A stretch of 64,000 nucleotides of DNA. Source: Alternaria dauci (Eukaryota; Ascomycota; Dothideomycetes; Pleosporales; Pleosporaceae). Positions within the stretch are counted from its first letter, which is position 1, and each line of letters starts with the position of its first letter. Location of the stretch: assembly GCF_042100115.1 (NCBI RefSeq), contig NC_091279.1, forward strand, positions 2,542,001 to 2,606,000, in the 5' to 3' direction. Below, piece after piece: positions 23,259 through 35,400 of this stretch. The notes under the pieces are model-generated. The model searched no databases. It was not told the DNA's origin and worked only from the letters and a program-made list of their open reading frames with translations. Both the position numbers and the translations under genes were made by a program.

Positions 23259-25040
23259 ATGGCAAACTCAGCGGGCGCAACGCCGTTGCCCACCCTCCAG
23301 CGGCGCTTCAAGGGATGCAGCAAAATCGGCGACTACGAAATGATGAAGAAGCTCGGCGAGGGCACTTTTGGTGAAGTGCACATGGCGCGCCAAAAGGCGA
23401 CTGGCAGCATCTTCGCGCTCAAGAAGATCCTGATGCACAACGAAAAGGACGGCTTCCCCATCACAGCGCTGCGAGAAATCAAGCTGCTGAAGATGCTGTC
23501 GCACGAGAATGTCCTCAAGCTCGAGGAGATGGCCGTGGAGCGCCCCAAGGCTGAGGGCAGGAAACGCGCCATCTTGTACATGGTGACGCCGTACATGGAC
23601 CACGACCTGTCGGGCCTGCTCGACAACCCCGAAGTCCGGTTCCAAGAAGCGCAGATCAAGTGCTACATGCTGCAGCTGTTCAAGGGCCTGCGATACCTCC
23701 ACGACAACCACATCCTCCACCGCGACATGAAGGCCGCCAACCTTCTCATCAACAACCGCGGACGGCTGCAGATAGCAGACTTTGGCCTCGCGCGACACTA
23801 CGACGAAGCGGTGCCACAACGGGGCAGGGGCAATGGCGAAGCAAAGCGCGAGTACACCGCATTAGTCGTCACCAGATGGTACCGGCCGCCAGAGCTCCTC
23901 CTGCAGCTGAGGAAGTACACCCCCGCCATCGACATGTGGGGCGCAGGCTGCGTCTTTGGCGAGATGTTCAAGCGCAAGCCCATCCTCGCCGGCCAGAGCG
24001 ACATCCACCAAGCACAAATCATCTTCGAGCTCGTCGGCTCGCCAAACGACACCAGCATGCCCGGCTGGCACGACCTCCCCGGCGCAGACCCCATCCGCGC
24101 CTTTGCACCCAGCACCGGCAACATTGCCCAGCGCTTCCGCGAACTCTCGCCCGTCGGCCTCTCCCTCATCAAAGACCTCATGCGCCTCGACTGGCGGAAA
24201 CGAATAAACGCCATCGACGCAATCGACCACCCCTACTTCCGCGAACAACCCCTCCCCATGCGCGAAGAAGACATTCCACATTTCGCAGATTCGCACGAAC
24301 TCGACCGGCGGAATGCGCGCGGCCAGAAACAGGCCTTGCCACCCGCGCCCCAAGGCGGCACCGTCGGCGGCGGACCAAACGGCGAATGGACGGGCCAAGG
24401 ACCACCACCACAATCATGGCAACAAAATGGCGACAGACGGTACAACGGGCCTCAAGACCGCGGGCCACCTGGTGTCGACAGAGGACCAAGAGGTGGTTAT
24501 GATCGAAGGAACTACGAACACAGACCCCCGCCCCCACCACCGGGCGACAGACGACCAAACTGGGGCAACGGCGCAGAGAGGGGACACAATGGTCTCCCGG
24601 CACCACCCGCAGATGGCAGACACCCGCTTCCACCTGTACCCAGATACGGTCCTGATGGCGTGGACCGGAGACGAGGGCCGCCACCCGGCGGTGCTGCGGC
24701 CGCCGGCGGCGATACATATATCCCTAGCTATGGCGCCGAAGGGCCGCGGCGCAGTCGGGAACCTGATGATAGGAATACGAGACGTGGATCGAGGGACTCG
24801 GCAAACTCGCGGGAAGGAGGGGGTGGCGCGTACACGGATGATAGGAGTCGTGGGTATAGAGATCGACCGGATGGGAGGGGGTTTGCGGCGAGGGAGAGGG
24901 AGAGGAGGGATGGACGGACGAGGAGTCGGAGTCCGGAGAGGAGGAGGGATGGTGGGGGTGGAGGAGGTGGTGGTGGGAGGGATAGGGACAGGGAGAGGGA
25001 GAGGGGAGATGCGATGAACGATATTTACCGTAGACGATAG
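23259..25040 (+). CDS. BUR1: BUR1/CDK9-type cyclin-dependent kinase
   Basis: Single exon, 593 aa. Kinase domain about residues 26-335: GEGTFGEV (33-40), catalytic Lys in FALKK (55), the CDK9/BUR1 hallmark PITALRE (67-73), [10 protein letters not shown] (HRD 154-156), DFG (174-176), and the T-loop [15 protein letters not shown] with Thr 200 as the likely activating phosphosite. BUR1 with its cyclin BUR2 phosphorylates Spt5 and the RNA polymerase II CTD in elongation. The C-terminal ~240 residues are low-complexity Gly/Arg/Pro/Asp ([20 protein letters not shown], a GGGG run), typical of filamentous-fungal orthologues and repeat-prone. Confidence 0.95.
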   Translation: MANSAGATPLPTLQRRFKGCSKIGDYEMMKKLGEGTFGEVHMARQKATGSIFALKKILMHNEKDGFPITALREIKLLKMLSHENVLKLEEMAVERPKAEGRKRAILYMVTPYMDHDLSGLLDNPEVRFQEAQIKCYMLQLFKGLRYLHDNHILHRDMKAANLLINNRGRLQIADFGLARHYDEAVPQRGRGNGEAKREYTALVVTRWYRPPELLLQLRKYTPAIDMWGAGCVFGEMFKRKPILAGQSDIHQAQIIFELVGSPNDTSMPGWHDLPGADPIRAFAPSTGNIAQRFRELSPVGLSLIKDLMRLDWRKRINAIDAIDHPYFREQPLPMREEDIPHFADSHELDRRNARGQKQALPPAPQGGTVGGGPNGEWTGQGPPPQSWQQNGDRRYNGPQDRGPPGVDRGPRGGYDRRNYEHRPPPPPPGDRRPNWGNGAERGHNGLPAPPADGRHPLPPVPRYGPDGVDRRRGPPPGGAAAAGGDTYIPSYGAEGPRRSREPDDRNTRRGSRDSANSREGGGGAYTDDRSRGYRDRPDGRGFAARERERRDGRTRSRSPERRRDGGGGGGGGGRDRDRERERGDAMNDIYRRR

Positions 25041-26209
25041 GTTTGTTATGGGTGTGATAGTGCGTTTGTTCATACACATCTTAATTGGTGGTCTTTTCGG
25101 CTTTGTAAGGGGTTACAGGTGGAGATTTGCGCTGGAGGAGATGATCCTACATGTTCCTATGACGATGGGACTACTACTGTGAGGAGGGTATGGAGGATTC
25201 TGGGTTATGAAAAGAGAAGGGTGATGTTGAGGTTCAGTAGGTATGCTGCGGCTGCGAGGCCGGTGCTTTTTGGGCAGTGTGGGGAAGGGGGCGAGTGGAG
25301 GGTTTATGTGGTGGTGAGGGAGGGTGGTGCGTGATGGGGGAGGGTGGTGGAGAAGAGTGAGGGGGTGGTTGTAGTGGTGGAGTGAGGGATTACAGTACAG
25401 ATACCAAAGATACCAGTATACGATGGGGCAATATTAGATAGTCGTAGGCAATCAGTGGAATGAAGATTGTTACGTAAAGGCTGGTGGCGTTGAGGAGGTG
25501 TGTGCAATATGGCTGTGGTTGAGTGTCGCGGACGCTGATGATGAACGGGTAGGAGGTAGGTATGGCACCTGATGACGAATACCTTTTGCTGGAGCCTGCT
25601 TCAAAGAAAGAAGGGATGAAAGTCGAAGAAGTGTTTTCTACATGCCAGTCTATAGCTTGATCGTCTCTCTTTATCATCAGTAGTGCAGGTCGTTGCCAGC
25701 TTCATTACGATTGGTCGGTACGCGTGATCGGGCGGATGATGGTGGAGGCGCAGCATGGAAGGCTTGGCGGGTTCAGCCTGGTGGTCTGCCCCGCAGACTT
25801 CTTATCTCTTACTTCCTGTCTTCCATTTGCTTTCAGCTTCCTTCTTCCCGTTGTTCGCTCCGGCCCCTTACGCACATTAGCTGTCTTTGATACATAAATC
25901 TGCAACGTGGTCTCGTTGCGAATTGTTGCTTCTTGATTATTGTCGGCCCCTACTCCTCGAACCATCATCACGTCCTGGGCACGAACACGTATATATACAC
26001 CTCCAGGCCTGCCTTTTCAACAACTCAGTCCTCCGGCCGTTGAGCTCTTCGGGAAGCCTGCACTAGCCAGCTCTGTCGTGTTACTGTTCACCAAAGCACA
26101 CCACCAATGACCGTTGCCCTGCGAATCTTGGCCTTTAGCGAACTCGAAGGTGTACCTTCATTATCGCGGACCAACTCTGTTGGGCCACAACACTCAAGAG
26201 ATTTCTACG
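25041..26209 (+). other. Intergenic; promoter of the HET gene at right end
   Basis: No gene supported. TATATATA at 25990-25997 lies about 215 bases before ATG 26210. Confidence 0.45.
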
Positions 26210-28183
26210 ATGTCTCGATGTCATGAATGCAGCAACGTCCTGATCCCCAAGCAATATGTGCTGTATCCTGGGATACCAATTCGTACATGGTCCTCGGGCC
26301 CTGAAATGATCATGCTCTCCGAGATCGGTTGCGAACTTTGCTCATTCATCAGAAAGAATGCAGAGAGGGCTTTCACGACGAACCTCCGGCGCGCTATCGA
26401 AAAACCCGCAATTGTGGTTCGAGACTGCCATGGCGTGATCGCTCTCTCCTTCTGTCATTCTTATAACAGGCTTGTTATGGAGGTACATATTCCTTCACTT
26501 GAACATCGAAGCTATTTTGAAATAGAGCTTGTTTCTACCGATGCTCCAATCTCGGTTCTTAGGACTCCTTATGATCCAGTCGTGCATGCCTGTGAGCTTT
26601 TCGAAGCTTGTGTGCTTGGCGATAAGGGTGAACACCACAATTGTGGGCGTGTGAAAACAGGTATGTCAGCCAAAGTTGATCAACTTCCTCGCCGTCTCAT
26701 CGACCTTTCTCCGGACGATTATGTTGTCACGCTTGACGTGCCAACATGGATCAACACCTCCCGCGCCACGGTCGATCAGCTTTCCGACTACTGTACCTTG
26801 AGCTATCGCTGGGGTCATGGGCCACCTGACTGCTTCTTAAGCACACATCCTCTTGGCGATCGGGTCTTACCTCTGGAAAGCCTGCCACAAACCTTCAAGG
26901 ACGCAATTATCGTCGCTCGTGCTCTAAAAATACGCTTTATCTGGATCGATGCCATGTGTATAGTCCAACCTAGTGCGCATGGAGATTTCAGTGATTGGAA
27001 CGCGGAAGGGGCACGTATGTGGCTTGTTTACCAAAACGCAATCTGTAATATCGCGGCTACTTGCTCCAGCAACCCCGACGATGGCTTCCTATCTCGAGCT
27101 GGGACAGATTACAATGCGCCGTGCAGGATACCCGGAGAAACAAAAGAGGGAGCGACACAGCCAATGTTCTTGCCTGAAATTCCAGCGGACAGCTTATACT
27201 ATAGATCGGTTACCATGTCTAGCTTGAACAGACGTGGTTGGGTTGCACAAGAGCGCCTGCTATCGCGAAGAATACTGCACTTCACCGAAGAGAGAGTGTT
27301 TTGGGAGTGCCAAGCAGTTTACACGACTGGAAAGGTTCCTATATTCGATCAGTTAGGCGATAGTTCGTTTGGACATTCTTCTTTACTGACGTTCAGGAAA
27401 TGGCTTCTCTTCATCCAATTTTACTCGGCGTCAAGTTTTACGCAGGTAACGGACCGTCTAACAGCGTTGTCATCGATTGCGAGATCTGTTCCGAGGGAGC
27501 TTTTCGGAAGTACATACGTCGCTGGCATATGGGGAGAACATCTCGTGGAATGCCTTTCTTGGTCATGTCATGATCCCTGCTCTGCGAATTTAAGAAGACA
27601 ATACCTCGCTATGGCGCCATCATGGAGCTGGGCATCAGTTCCGGGCAAGATTACGTATTTTGACGTGGACGTCTACAGTACAACAGCAATTTTGGTAATG
27701 TTCGAAGGCGAATTTACATGTCTTGTTCAGGCGAGTAATGTATATGAAGCGATACAAGAGAGGTCTCTGAAGTTTCTTGCTCGAATGTCGAGTATGTCTT
27801 TGCCGACATGTAACATAGGGCAGGAGAAGTTCAAAGACTTGGATATAGAACATTTGTCTTGGATTGAAAGGAGTATTATCTGGGACGAGAAACAAGACAT
27901 TGGTGCGACGGAGAGCATTTACCACATCGTTCCGCTTCGCATCACACGTGGTCAGATCTACGGTACGGAACACCTCATCTCTCTCGTTGTCGCATCATTG
28001 CCATCAACAAGCGATAAAAGCATCGAGGGTTTATGTGAAGTCTACCGGCGGATCGGTTATTTTGAGTTAATCTTCTACTGGGATCTTAACGAAGAAGACC
28101 AGATATACAAGGTAACTGATTACGATGTATTGTTCGATACGGTATTTCCTGACGCTACCGAACGAAGTATTGTAATTGTATGA
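26210..28183 (+). CDS. HET-domain (heterokaryon incompatibility) protein
   Basis: Intronless, 657 aa from ATG 26210. The N-terminus has paired cysteines (CHECSNV, then GCELCSF), as many HET proteins do. The HET domain runs from about residue 190 to 400: YCTLSYRWGH, LPQTFKDAIIVARAL, FIWIDAMCIVQ, MWLVYQNAICNIAAT, then RRGWVAQERLLSRRILHF and VFWEC. HET domains trigger cell death after non-self recognition in fungi; this one has no attached NACHT, ankyrin or WD repeats. The C-terminal ~250 residues are unassigned. An upstream ATG at 26107 is in another frame. Confidence 0.9.
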   Translation: MSRCHECSNVLIPKQYVLYPGIPIRTWSSGPEMIMLSEIGCELCSFIRKNAERAFTTNLRRAIEKPAIVVRDCHGVIALSFCHSYNRLVMEVHIPSLEHRSYFEIELVSTDAPISVLRTPYDPVVHACELFEACVLGDKGEHHNCGRVKTGMSAKVDQLPRRLIDLSPDDYVVTLDVPTWINTSRATVDQLSDYCTLSYRWGHGPPDCFLSTHPLGDRVLPLESLPQTFKDAIIVARALKIRFIWIDAMCIVQPSAHGDFSDWNAEGARMWLVYQNAICNIAATCSSNPDDGFLSRAGTDYNAPCRIPGETKEGATQPMFLPEIPADSLYYRSVTMSSLNRRGWVAQERLLSRRILHFTEERVFWECQAVYTTGKVPIFDQLGDSSFGHSSLLTFRKWLLFIQFYSASSFTQVTDRLTALSSIARSVPRELFGSTYVAGIWGEHLVECLSWSCHDPCSANLRRQYLAMAPSWSWASVPGKITYFDVDVYSTTAILVMFEGEFTCLVQASNVYEAIQERSLKFLARMSSMSLPTCNIGQEKFKDLDIEHLSWIERSIIWDEKQDIGATESIYHIVPLRITRGQIYGTEHLISLVVASLPSTSDKSIEGLCEVYRRIGYFELIFYWDLNEEDQIYKVTDYDVLFDTVFPDATERSIVIV

Positions 28184-30054
28184 TTAAATCTGCTACACCA
28201 TAGTTGTCCACGGACGACTGATCCCAACGTGATGTTCCTCAGATTATGCAGCAGACTACTCGACTCAAGCTTTCTCAGAAGAAGAGTCGGATAACACTAT
28301 AGCAAACCGGTAGCAGTCAGTGCTGTCAAATAACCTTGTTGCTACCATTCGCAATTGCTAGGGTCTGGTTTGTTCTAAACACACTCTAGCATGTTAGAAA
28401 CATCCAGTGCTTGTCAACTCAACAGCTTCATGTTGATATCGAACAATGAGCATAGTAACAGGTTGCCCTTGTGGAGCAGCTCAATACCAACTTCAATGGG
28501 AGCGGTGACCTGGGCCGCCTCAACATACTGGCGCTATATCTTACTATAGTATCAGTCGGATCAGTGTTCGCTCTCAAAATGTCATTGAGTGTACTCTGAA
28601 CAGCAACTATGCTAATGTACGGCGCTACGTCTTTTCATCGTTAGAGATCCCAGCCGTTAGGTACCCTAGGTCGGACTCACTCTCGGCGCATTCCACAACC
28701 GGCTCAGGTTTTGCGACCATCGGATCTCGCAGATCAGATCGAGAAAGCTCCGCAGCAGCTCGCTCATCGTGGATATCGCAGGCGCTCGGTATCAGAAGAA
28801 TTGCCGCGAGAACGGAGAAGATCGTCGACAAGAGAGTTGTCATGGGTTTTGATTGCTTCCACAGGCAAGGGCTAGTCCTACACAAGCCTAGCCGATACCT
28901 ATCCAGGTAAGCCTGTCGCACCTGGACCATCGAGTGGTTGGTCACTCAGAATTGCGTCGCCCTTGCCCCCTTTTCGACCGCGTCCGCCAGACCACGTACT
29001 GTATCCTCAAAATACCAGACTTCATCTATACGAGGGTCGGGAGCAGGGACTAGGGTGATGCCGTCTATTGCGCATTGAGGTCCGAGCTTATGTACGATAT
29101 CCGCTCCGATATCTAGTCAAGTGGTCTGTCAAAGGTCAGTGCTCAGGTACCCGATGCGAAATGCCGTACCTCTGTGCATTCAGAGCGTGCGTAACCTGCT
29201 AACCAAAGTCGCACAACAACCCCATCGTTACCCAAAGCACAACCCGATAGCCCTTGCCGTACAAACCAGGCCTCCTCCCAGAGTCCCAAAGGCAATTATA
29301 TGCACTCGTACATGTTTCAAATATTGAGTTGAAGCGGACAATCCAGCAAAGGTACGGGTTGAGGATTCGCGGACATGTGTCCGAGCGCTCTCTGCACAGA
29401 CCATGAAGCGGTTCATTCACCAAAACCACAGTGCTAGTCTACTCTGGGGATATGTGTTCTGCCGTTGGAACTGCCGGACGCATGATTTGTATGGCAACCG
29501 TCATGAGTTTCCTAACTTTGCCTACTCCTCCAGCAAGGTGAAAGTACAGCCTTCAATTGCTTGCCTCGGGGACGGACCGATTTGGAACTTTTTTTTTTCT
29601 GTTGCAATCCTGCCACCTGCCTAGGTGGGCAGGCCCGATTGTTGTCGGTACGCGATCTCACGAAGCTGCGAGAAAATGGTCGCAAGTCACGACTCCATTC
29701 ACGATGCTGTAGTCTTGCAGCTGCGCGGTGCTTCTAACTCGTAGCGAAAGAACCAGCACCCTGGATCAATCTGCGCTCGACAACAACAGTGAGATCTGTT
29801 TGTCGGGGGAGCAAACCTTGGAAGCCGAACACTCCGACCTCCGTTCTGACCCACCCACGTTACGTATACGTGTATCCACACCCTGCCAGGTAGAGTTGCA
29901 ATGATCGGATCGGTTAGTCTACACAGGGGTTCGATGAAGGATCCAATGTCGACATTATTTGATCCTCTTGTCTTCCGCTAAAGAGGTCAATCGGCAGCAC
30001 CAGATCACTCCTTTCTAGAATCACTAACAGACTTTGCACCCGGTGTTCGTAATC
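28184..30054 (+). other. Intergenic, mostly empty; one small candidate frame at 28625-28843
   Basis: Nearly 1.9 kb. Besides the small secreted candidate, a minus-strand open stretch of about 170 bases (28946-29117) reads like a single exon, but I could not join it to anything. Confidence 0.4.
28625..28843 (-). CDS. Possible small secreted protein (72 aa)
   Basis: From ATG 28843 the frame begins with a strong signal-peptide-like helix (MTTLLSTIFSVLAAILLIP, then SACD). The rest of the ~50 mature residues is acidic and hydrophilic, with two cysteines. No homologue recognised. It could be only a first exon, or chance. Confidence 0.35.
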   Translation of the reverse strand: MTTLLSTIFSVLAAILLIPSACDIHDERAAAELSRSDLRDPMVAKPEPVVECAESESDLGYLTAGISNDEKT

Positions 30055-31216
30055 ATGCTTCTCGCCTCTATCGCTACCCTTGTAGGCCTCGCCGCAGGCC
30101 TGCCTTCCAGTTCACACGCTCGAGCAGTCGGAGATCTTATTGTAACCAAGGTTCCCGAATATGTCCGCCCATATGTTGTGCGAGCATACACTCTGGACGG
30201 ATACCGAGTTGGATCCCAAGTCTACCGCTTCCCAGTTACTGGACCTTCTTCCAACTACGCCTTTACACTCATAAGCACTGCTGCCCCGAGCAGTGAAGCC
30301 CTCGGTGTACTACCTCATGTATGTCTTCCTATGAACATAGCGGCATCCAATTGAGTGTTAACGTCCTAAGATCCACAAAACTCACTACGAGAACTTCTAC
30401 TGCCTCAGGGGTCGTTTCGCTCTCTGGGCGAACAAAGACAACGCTACAGCGGGACGAATCCTAACCCCAGGTGACTACGGCGCCGTTCCCCAAGACACAA
30501 CCCACAGTTTCCAGCTGCTTGATCCATTCGTCGAGCTTCTCGGCGTCATTTCGCCCGGTGGCTTTGAGGACCTTTTCTACTTCCTTGCAAACGAGAACTA
30601 CACTTCCGTAACCAACTCCCCCTTCCCACAAGGAAACTTTACCGAGTCTAGCGGCGACTCTAGCGTAATCACCACACTCGAGAGCTTCGATGTCTTCGCA
30701 CAGCTGGAATTTAGCCCGCCGATGAACTTTGGCGCGAACGGTGCTACGGAGGAGGATGCGATCTGGCACAGCGGCGCCAACGAGCTCGCTAGCGATGCTG
30801 AGACACCCTTTTTCATCGCCAATGGTTACGGACCCAAGTACCTCGCTGGCGACAAGGATTCTTACTACACCATTATCGAGCCGTTCATCACGAGCCAGCA
30901 GTCTGAGGGCAACTTCACCGAGGGCACGATGACTTTGTCGAAACCTGTGGCCGGAGCTAAGCCTGCTACATACTCCGTCCCCGGCCACACTGCGCTCGAA
31001 GTTGTTGACGGTCTGGTGAGCGTTAGCATTGGTGCCTTTGAAACCACGCAACTTGCTATCGGAGATGTTGCTTTTATCCCTGCGAACACTACCTTTAGCT
31101 TCTGGGGCGAGTCTTCGTACTCAAAGGTTCTGTATGTCGGTGCTGGAAATGACACTGTGGATTCTAGGATCATGAAGAATGCTGCCGGTTGGACTGGAGT
31201 TACCTGGCCGCAGTAA
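30055..31216 (+). CDS. Secreted quercetin 2,3-dioxygenase-like bicupin
   Basis: Exons 30055-30318 and 30371-31216 (intron GTATGT...CTAAG, phase 0), 369 aa. Signal peptide MLLASIATLVGLAAGLPSSS. The first cupin has the metal site spanning the splice: PHIHKTHYENFYC, giving His-x-His-x4-Glu, with the fourth ligand His in VPQDTTHSFQ. This matches the copper site described for Aspergillus quercetinase (two His, Glu, His). The second cupin is recognisable at YSVPGHTALEVVDG and FIPANTTFSFWG. The enzyme opens the flavonol ring with release of CO. Several N-glycosylation sites (NAT, NYT, NFT, NTT) fit export. Likely role: use or detoxification of plant flavonols. Confidence 0.9.
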
Positions 31217-32401
31217 GGTACGACTCGATGTGGTTTGGATTGCGATAGTCGCTGTATATATTAGTATTACATTTTTACTCTCTCTGTGTTGTGGAACTGA
31301 TCCAGTTCGTGTTGCACATACAATACAACCTTGGAAATCATGCATGTCCCAAAGCGGCACCCATACAAGGTCCATTTCTGTTCAGTCTGTGACGGCGCTG
31401 GCTGGCAGTCGGGCTAAGAGCCGGGTCGTGCAGAACTGTTAATCCTGCGTCACATGAATTGGAGAAGATGTTGAGAGCGAGCTTCTGTGATGCATCAGGA
31501 AAGTGGATGGACGACAAAAACAGTGTCGCAGTAAAGACAGAACCATGCCAAGTATCTATATTAGGCCCAAACACATCGATCTACGTCTTACGATCTCGGA
31601 AGACTCGCATTTCTGCGATGAACTAATCCTCGCTGGATCACACTACCGATTTGCCAAGAAAGAAAGCTCTCAACCACGCTAAAAGGAAAACGCGTCGGCC
31701 ATGTGACTATTCCTAGCTCCCGCTCTCGCCCCACCATGTTAAATTTGACATTACAGATCAAGGCCTCTGCGGAGACAACAAACGTCATCCCTAGCCGCGT
31801 GGCCTTTCCAATCTAGGCCTTTCCATTTTCTCTAGGTCGGACAGACTATGCCCCGTGTTCGTTGTTCCCATCAAGAAGACTGTTCACTAGAGTGAGGCTG
31901 TGAAGGCCGAGAACGTCAACAGCACGGATAGGGAACAAGGTCAAGTTCCACATCGGTCCTTTGGGTAGCCCGAACATCGGTGAACTTTGGGATCTGGAAT
32001 TTTTTCCATTTTCTGGACTTGAGGACTGATGATCTAACTAGCAGATTTGATATCCTCGGGGCTACTTGGACAGAGCTTGAGTGGTGAATGTGTTTGCAGT
32101 GAGCGTAATCTTATGGCTCAAAAACCGGCAGTCTTATACTCGGACTTGGGACGATGAAGCTATAGTCCGTTGTAGACAATGCCGTATCTACTATCGATTT
32201 GCTATATAACCTTCCGTGGTAGTAGTATCGGAATCGCATACTATTTCTGGGAAGACTACGCTGCATCACGAAATATATGGGTATAAAGAACTTAGTCAAG
32301 AAACGAAATAGCATTGTGATTCACGATAAACGGTCTTGTATCTTAGATTTCCTATCCCGTCATGACAAGTGAATACGGACTAGCTTGCAGAGGACGAGAG
32401 A
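31217..32401 (+). other. Intergenic, no supported gene
   Basis: Convergent 3' ends on both sides; nothing recognised. Confidence 0.45.
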
Positions 32402-35400
32402 CTAAGTTCCAATATGAATGAATGGAGCCCAAAGCAGAGGCTGCGTGGGCTCCTTTTTGATGAGATCCAATACCGCGATTTGCAGAGCCCGTGCCACATC
32501 TGAATCCTTTATCCCTCCGTCTACTTCTCGATTCTCAAACAAGGTTTTGTAAAAGCAGTCTGAGATGCGCACGCATGCTTCATCCTTGGCTTTCCAAAAA
32601 GATCCTATAACATGCTTGAAGCCAGCGAGGTGAAAACCAGCCGCTATCGATATTGTTTCTTCAAGATATCTGCCTTGCGGTGCAACCTGTGACAAGGCAA
32701 ATGCTGAGTGACATGCGGAGAGAAAGGCAATGTGTCGTGGAAATGCCGGTTTCAAGGGCAATGCTGCTAGATCAGAAACACTGAGAAGATCTTTCTGGGC
32801 CGGTATGATCGTCGGATCGAAGTTCAGGCCGCTATATCCCGGGGTGCTCTTGGTTCCCAGCACAAGTCTCCCGTTCTTTGCCGCGAGAGGGATATGCTGC
32901 TCGTCATATGTAGAAAAGACGTGTGTGCGAAGGAGACGACCTTTCTCAGCTACTTGGACGCCAGCAGTGCCCACCCCGGCGCCGCCCGTGAAAGTGACGA
33001 TCCGGCCGAATCGCTGCTGTGAATACGTATTGTCAATCGTTCGCTGCAGTAAGAGGCTCGAAGAAGATGGCGACTGGCGATGCACGATACCGTGGCAGGC
33101 GAAGTGAACGATGGTGTGGTGTTGTATCTGTCGTAGTACCTCATGAGCAGGTTTCTGTCTGAGTGGGATACATGGTATGTCTGCTTCTTTTGCCCGTGTC
33201 TCGATTACTTCGGCTTCTTCACGGGCGCCAGGAAGAGGGCTTTCTCCCGGTGTGGTCTCCATCGTGACCACTAGTATCGACTGTTCTGCACCGCTTGGCT
33301 TAGAAAGACGCTCTCTCTGACGCGAATACCGCAACGCTCGGATAGATGGTGTGTAGCTGGATGTTGCCAGCTTTGTGATGTTGTTTTTTGTTGGCTTACC
33401 ATCGAATTTGCCAGCGACATGGAGAGGGGCCCACTCTAACGGTCCTCCTGCTATCCACCATGCGCGAGGCATTGCGGAAGTAGAAGAGTCGGTATATGAG
33501 TGCCTGAGTTTAGCTTCTTTCCAACTTGGTTTCACGACGGAGTTCCATAGCCACAATAGGATAGAGCTGAGTTCCTTGTTGTTTGGAGCCCAATTACTTC
33601 GATCTTCGTCGTTGACTATTCGTTCCATTTTCTGCCGATTGAGTTCGACTGTCTCAAATTGTAGCTCGTCCAAGTTGACACTAGTTATACTAGTCGCTGT
33701 TATGACAATCGTGTCACATCTGCTCGCAGTTACGTTGACGACGAAGATTGGACCGTCGTTTGCCATGCCCTTCATGATATCTGGACTTGGGCTGTCAAGA
33801 TAATCAGCATATCGAGGATGACGACGCAGCTTCTCTGCGACTTTGTCTAATTCATCGCGGGCTTCAAACCGCTTCCATCCCATCTCAAGATTCATCATAT
33901 ATTCGCCGTCCGGGTTGGCCTCTCGCCGTCTGCGAAATGCTAGATCGGTAGGATCCAAATCGATCTCGCGAACTACGGCTTCCTGGAGATCCCGAAACTG
34001 TGACAAAAGATCGTCCACCTCAACAGACCCTGGTTCGTCAACGCTGATTCTTGTGTCGATGATGCGATTGGTCATGAGGTTTCTTCCTCGCTCCAGGACA
34101 GAAAGTGCTTCGATGATGTGATCATTGCGAAGGTACAACGCTGCTACCGTGTTTGCAAACCCATGTACCGCTAACAGGTTGAGCTGCTGGTCTTCCACTG
34201 TCATGTTGTGGGATATCAACTGCAGCGTGACCGTGATAGCCTTGGCTAGGCTAGCGATCACGTCCAGGTGTTCACCACGATTGCCATGTGCGCTTAGAAG
34301 ATTGGCGACCTCAACAGCTGCACGCATGTGTTCTTTCGGTTGCCCATGCTGCACGTTAAGACATTGGTGATAAATGTCAACGCTTCTGAGCAAGGAGGTT
34401 CTATCATGCGTTTGCTTGTAGATCTCAGCTAGACTCTGCGCTGAGCTGATCAAGCACTCAGAATCTTCGATAAACTGGGCCAAGATGTCTACCGAAGACT
34501 GACACTTTGCTCTTGCACGAGTGAGAAGATACTGAGCGATCGTCGCGTGCGATAGATCATTCGAGTTCGGTACATCTGCTGGTCGGATCCAATCGAGAAC
34601 GCCAAACCCTTCTGGTATAGGATCAAGAGGCGGGTCCGTCTTGAGTTCCGCAGCACCGTCTGCCAAGACTGTACCTGCATTTCGAAGGATAGCAGCGACC
34701 GATAAGTGACAGTCTCGAAATGAAGGGTGATCTGGCGGGATCCGAGAGAGTTGGTCCATAGATATCGTCGCCCAATTATCTACACTTATGAGGTTTCGCC
34801 ATGATTTCAATGCCCAGTACATAGGGACGAATACTTCAGCGAGACCGATGTAACATATTGCCGAGACTATTGGACCATCTTCCAAGGGTTTCAGCGCCTC
34901 CCAGGCCATCCGTGCGGGCAGGTATCCTACCCTGATAAGTTTATCCTGCTGACCGTTACGAGGAGACGGAGCTCTCGTGCGCACCACGTCGAAACAAGCT
35001 GGCATGACAAATGCTCCTGACGATTTGCATCATCAACACCGTGGCCAATCAACTCTTGAGCGTCACACACCAGATCCGTGACCATCTTCTGAACTTCCTT
35101 TTCTTTCCTTTTCTCGTAGAGCCTGATTCCCATGTTGGCCAGTTCTATCAACAGGACAGATCGAGTAATACCCACCGGCAACGGTTTTTTGGGCGCTGTT
35201 CGCAGATGAAATATCGTATCACTACGAGCTACTTCATTGCCAGTGATAATATAGCACTCGAGTACGTAGAGTGCTCGATCGTGGAAGTCCAGGTCTTCGG
35301 AGGGCGGAGCCTTCAGAACATAGTCATGCTTGGAGCGCAACTCGTATCTCTGCAGCGCCCTGAGTGAGAGGTCGGTGTGACATAAGGCTTTCTCCTTCCC

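Noticed and set aside
23268..23819. 183-codon frame antisense to the BUR1 kinase domain
   Set aside because: The sense strand carries all kinase motifs; the antisense frame comes from GC-rich codon use.
24414..25079. Long antisense frame opposite the BUR1 tail
   Set aside because: Shadow of the Gly/Arg-rich repeats in the real gene.
28946..29117. Minus-strand open stretch reading like one exon (GITLVPAPDPRIDEVWYFED)
   Set aside because: Could not be joined to an upstream exon in phase; possibly a remnant.
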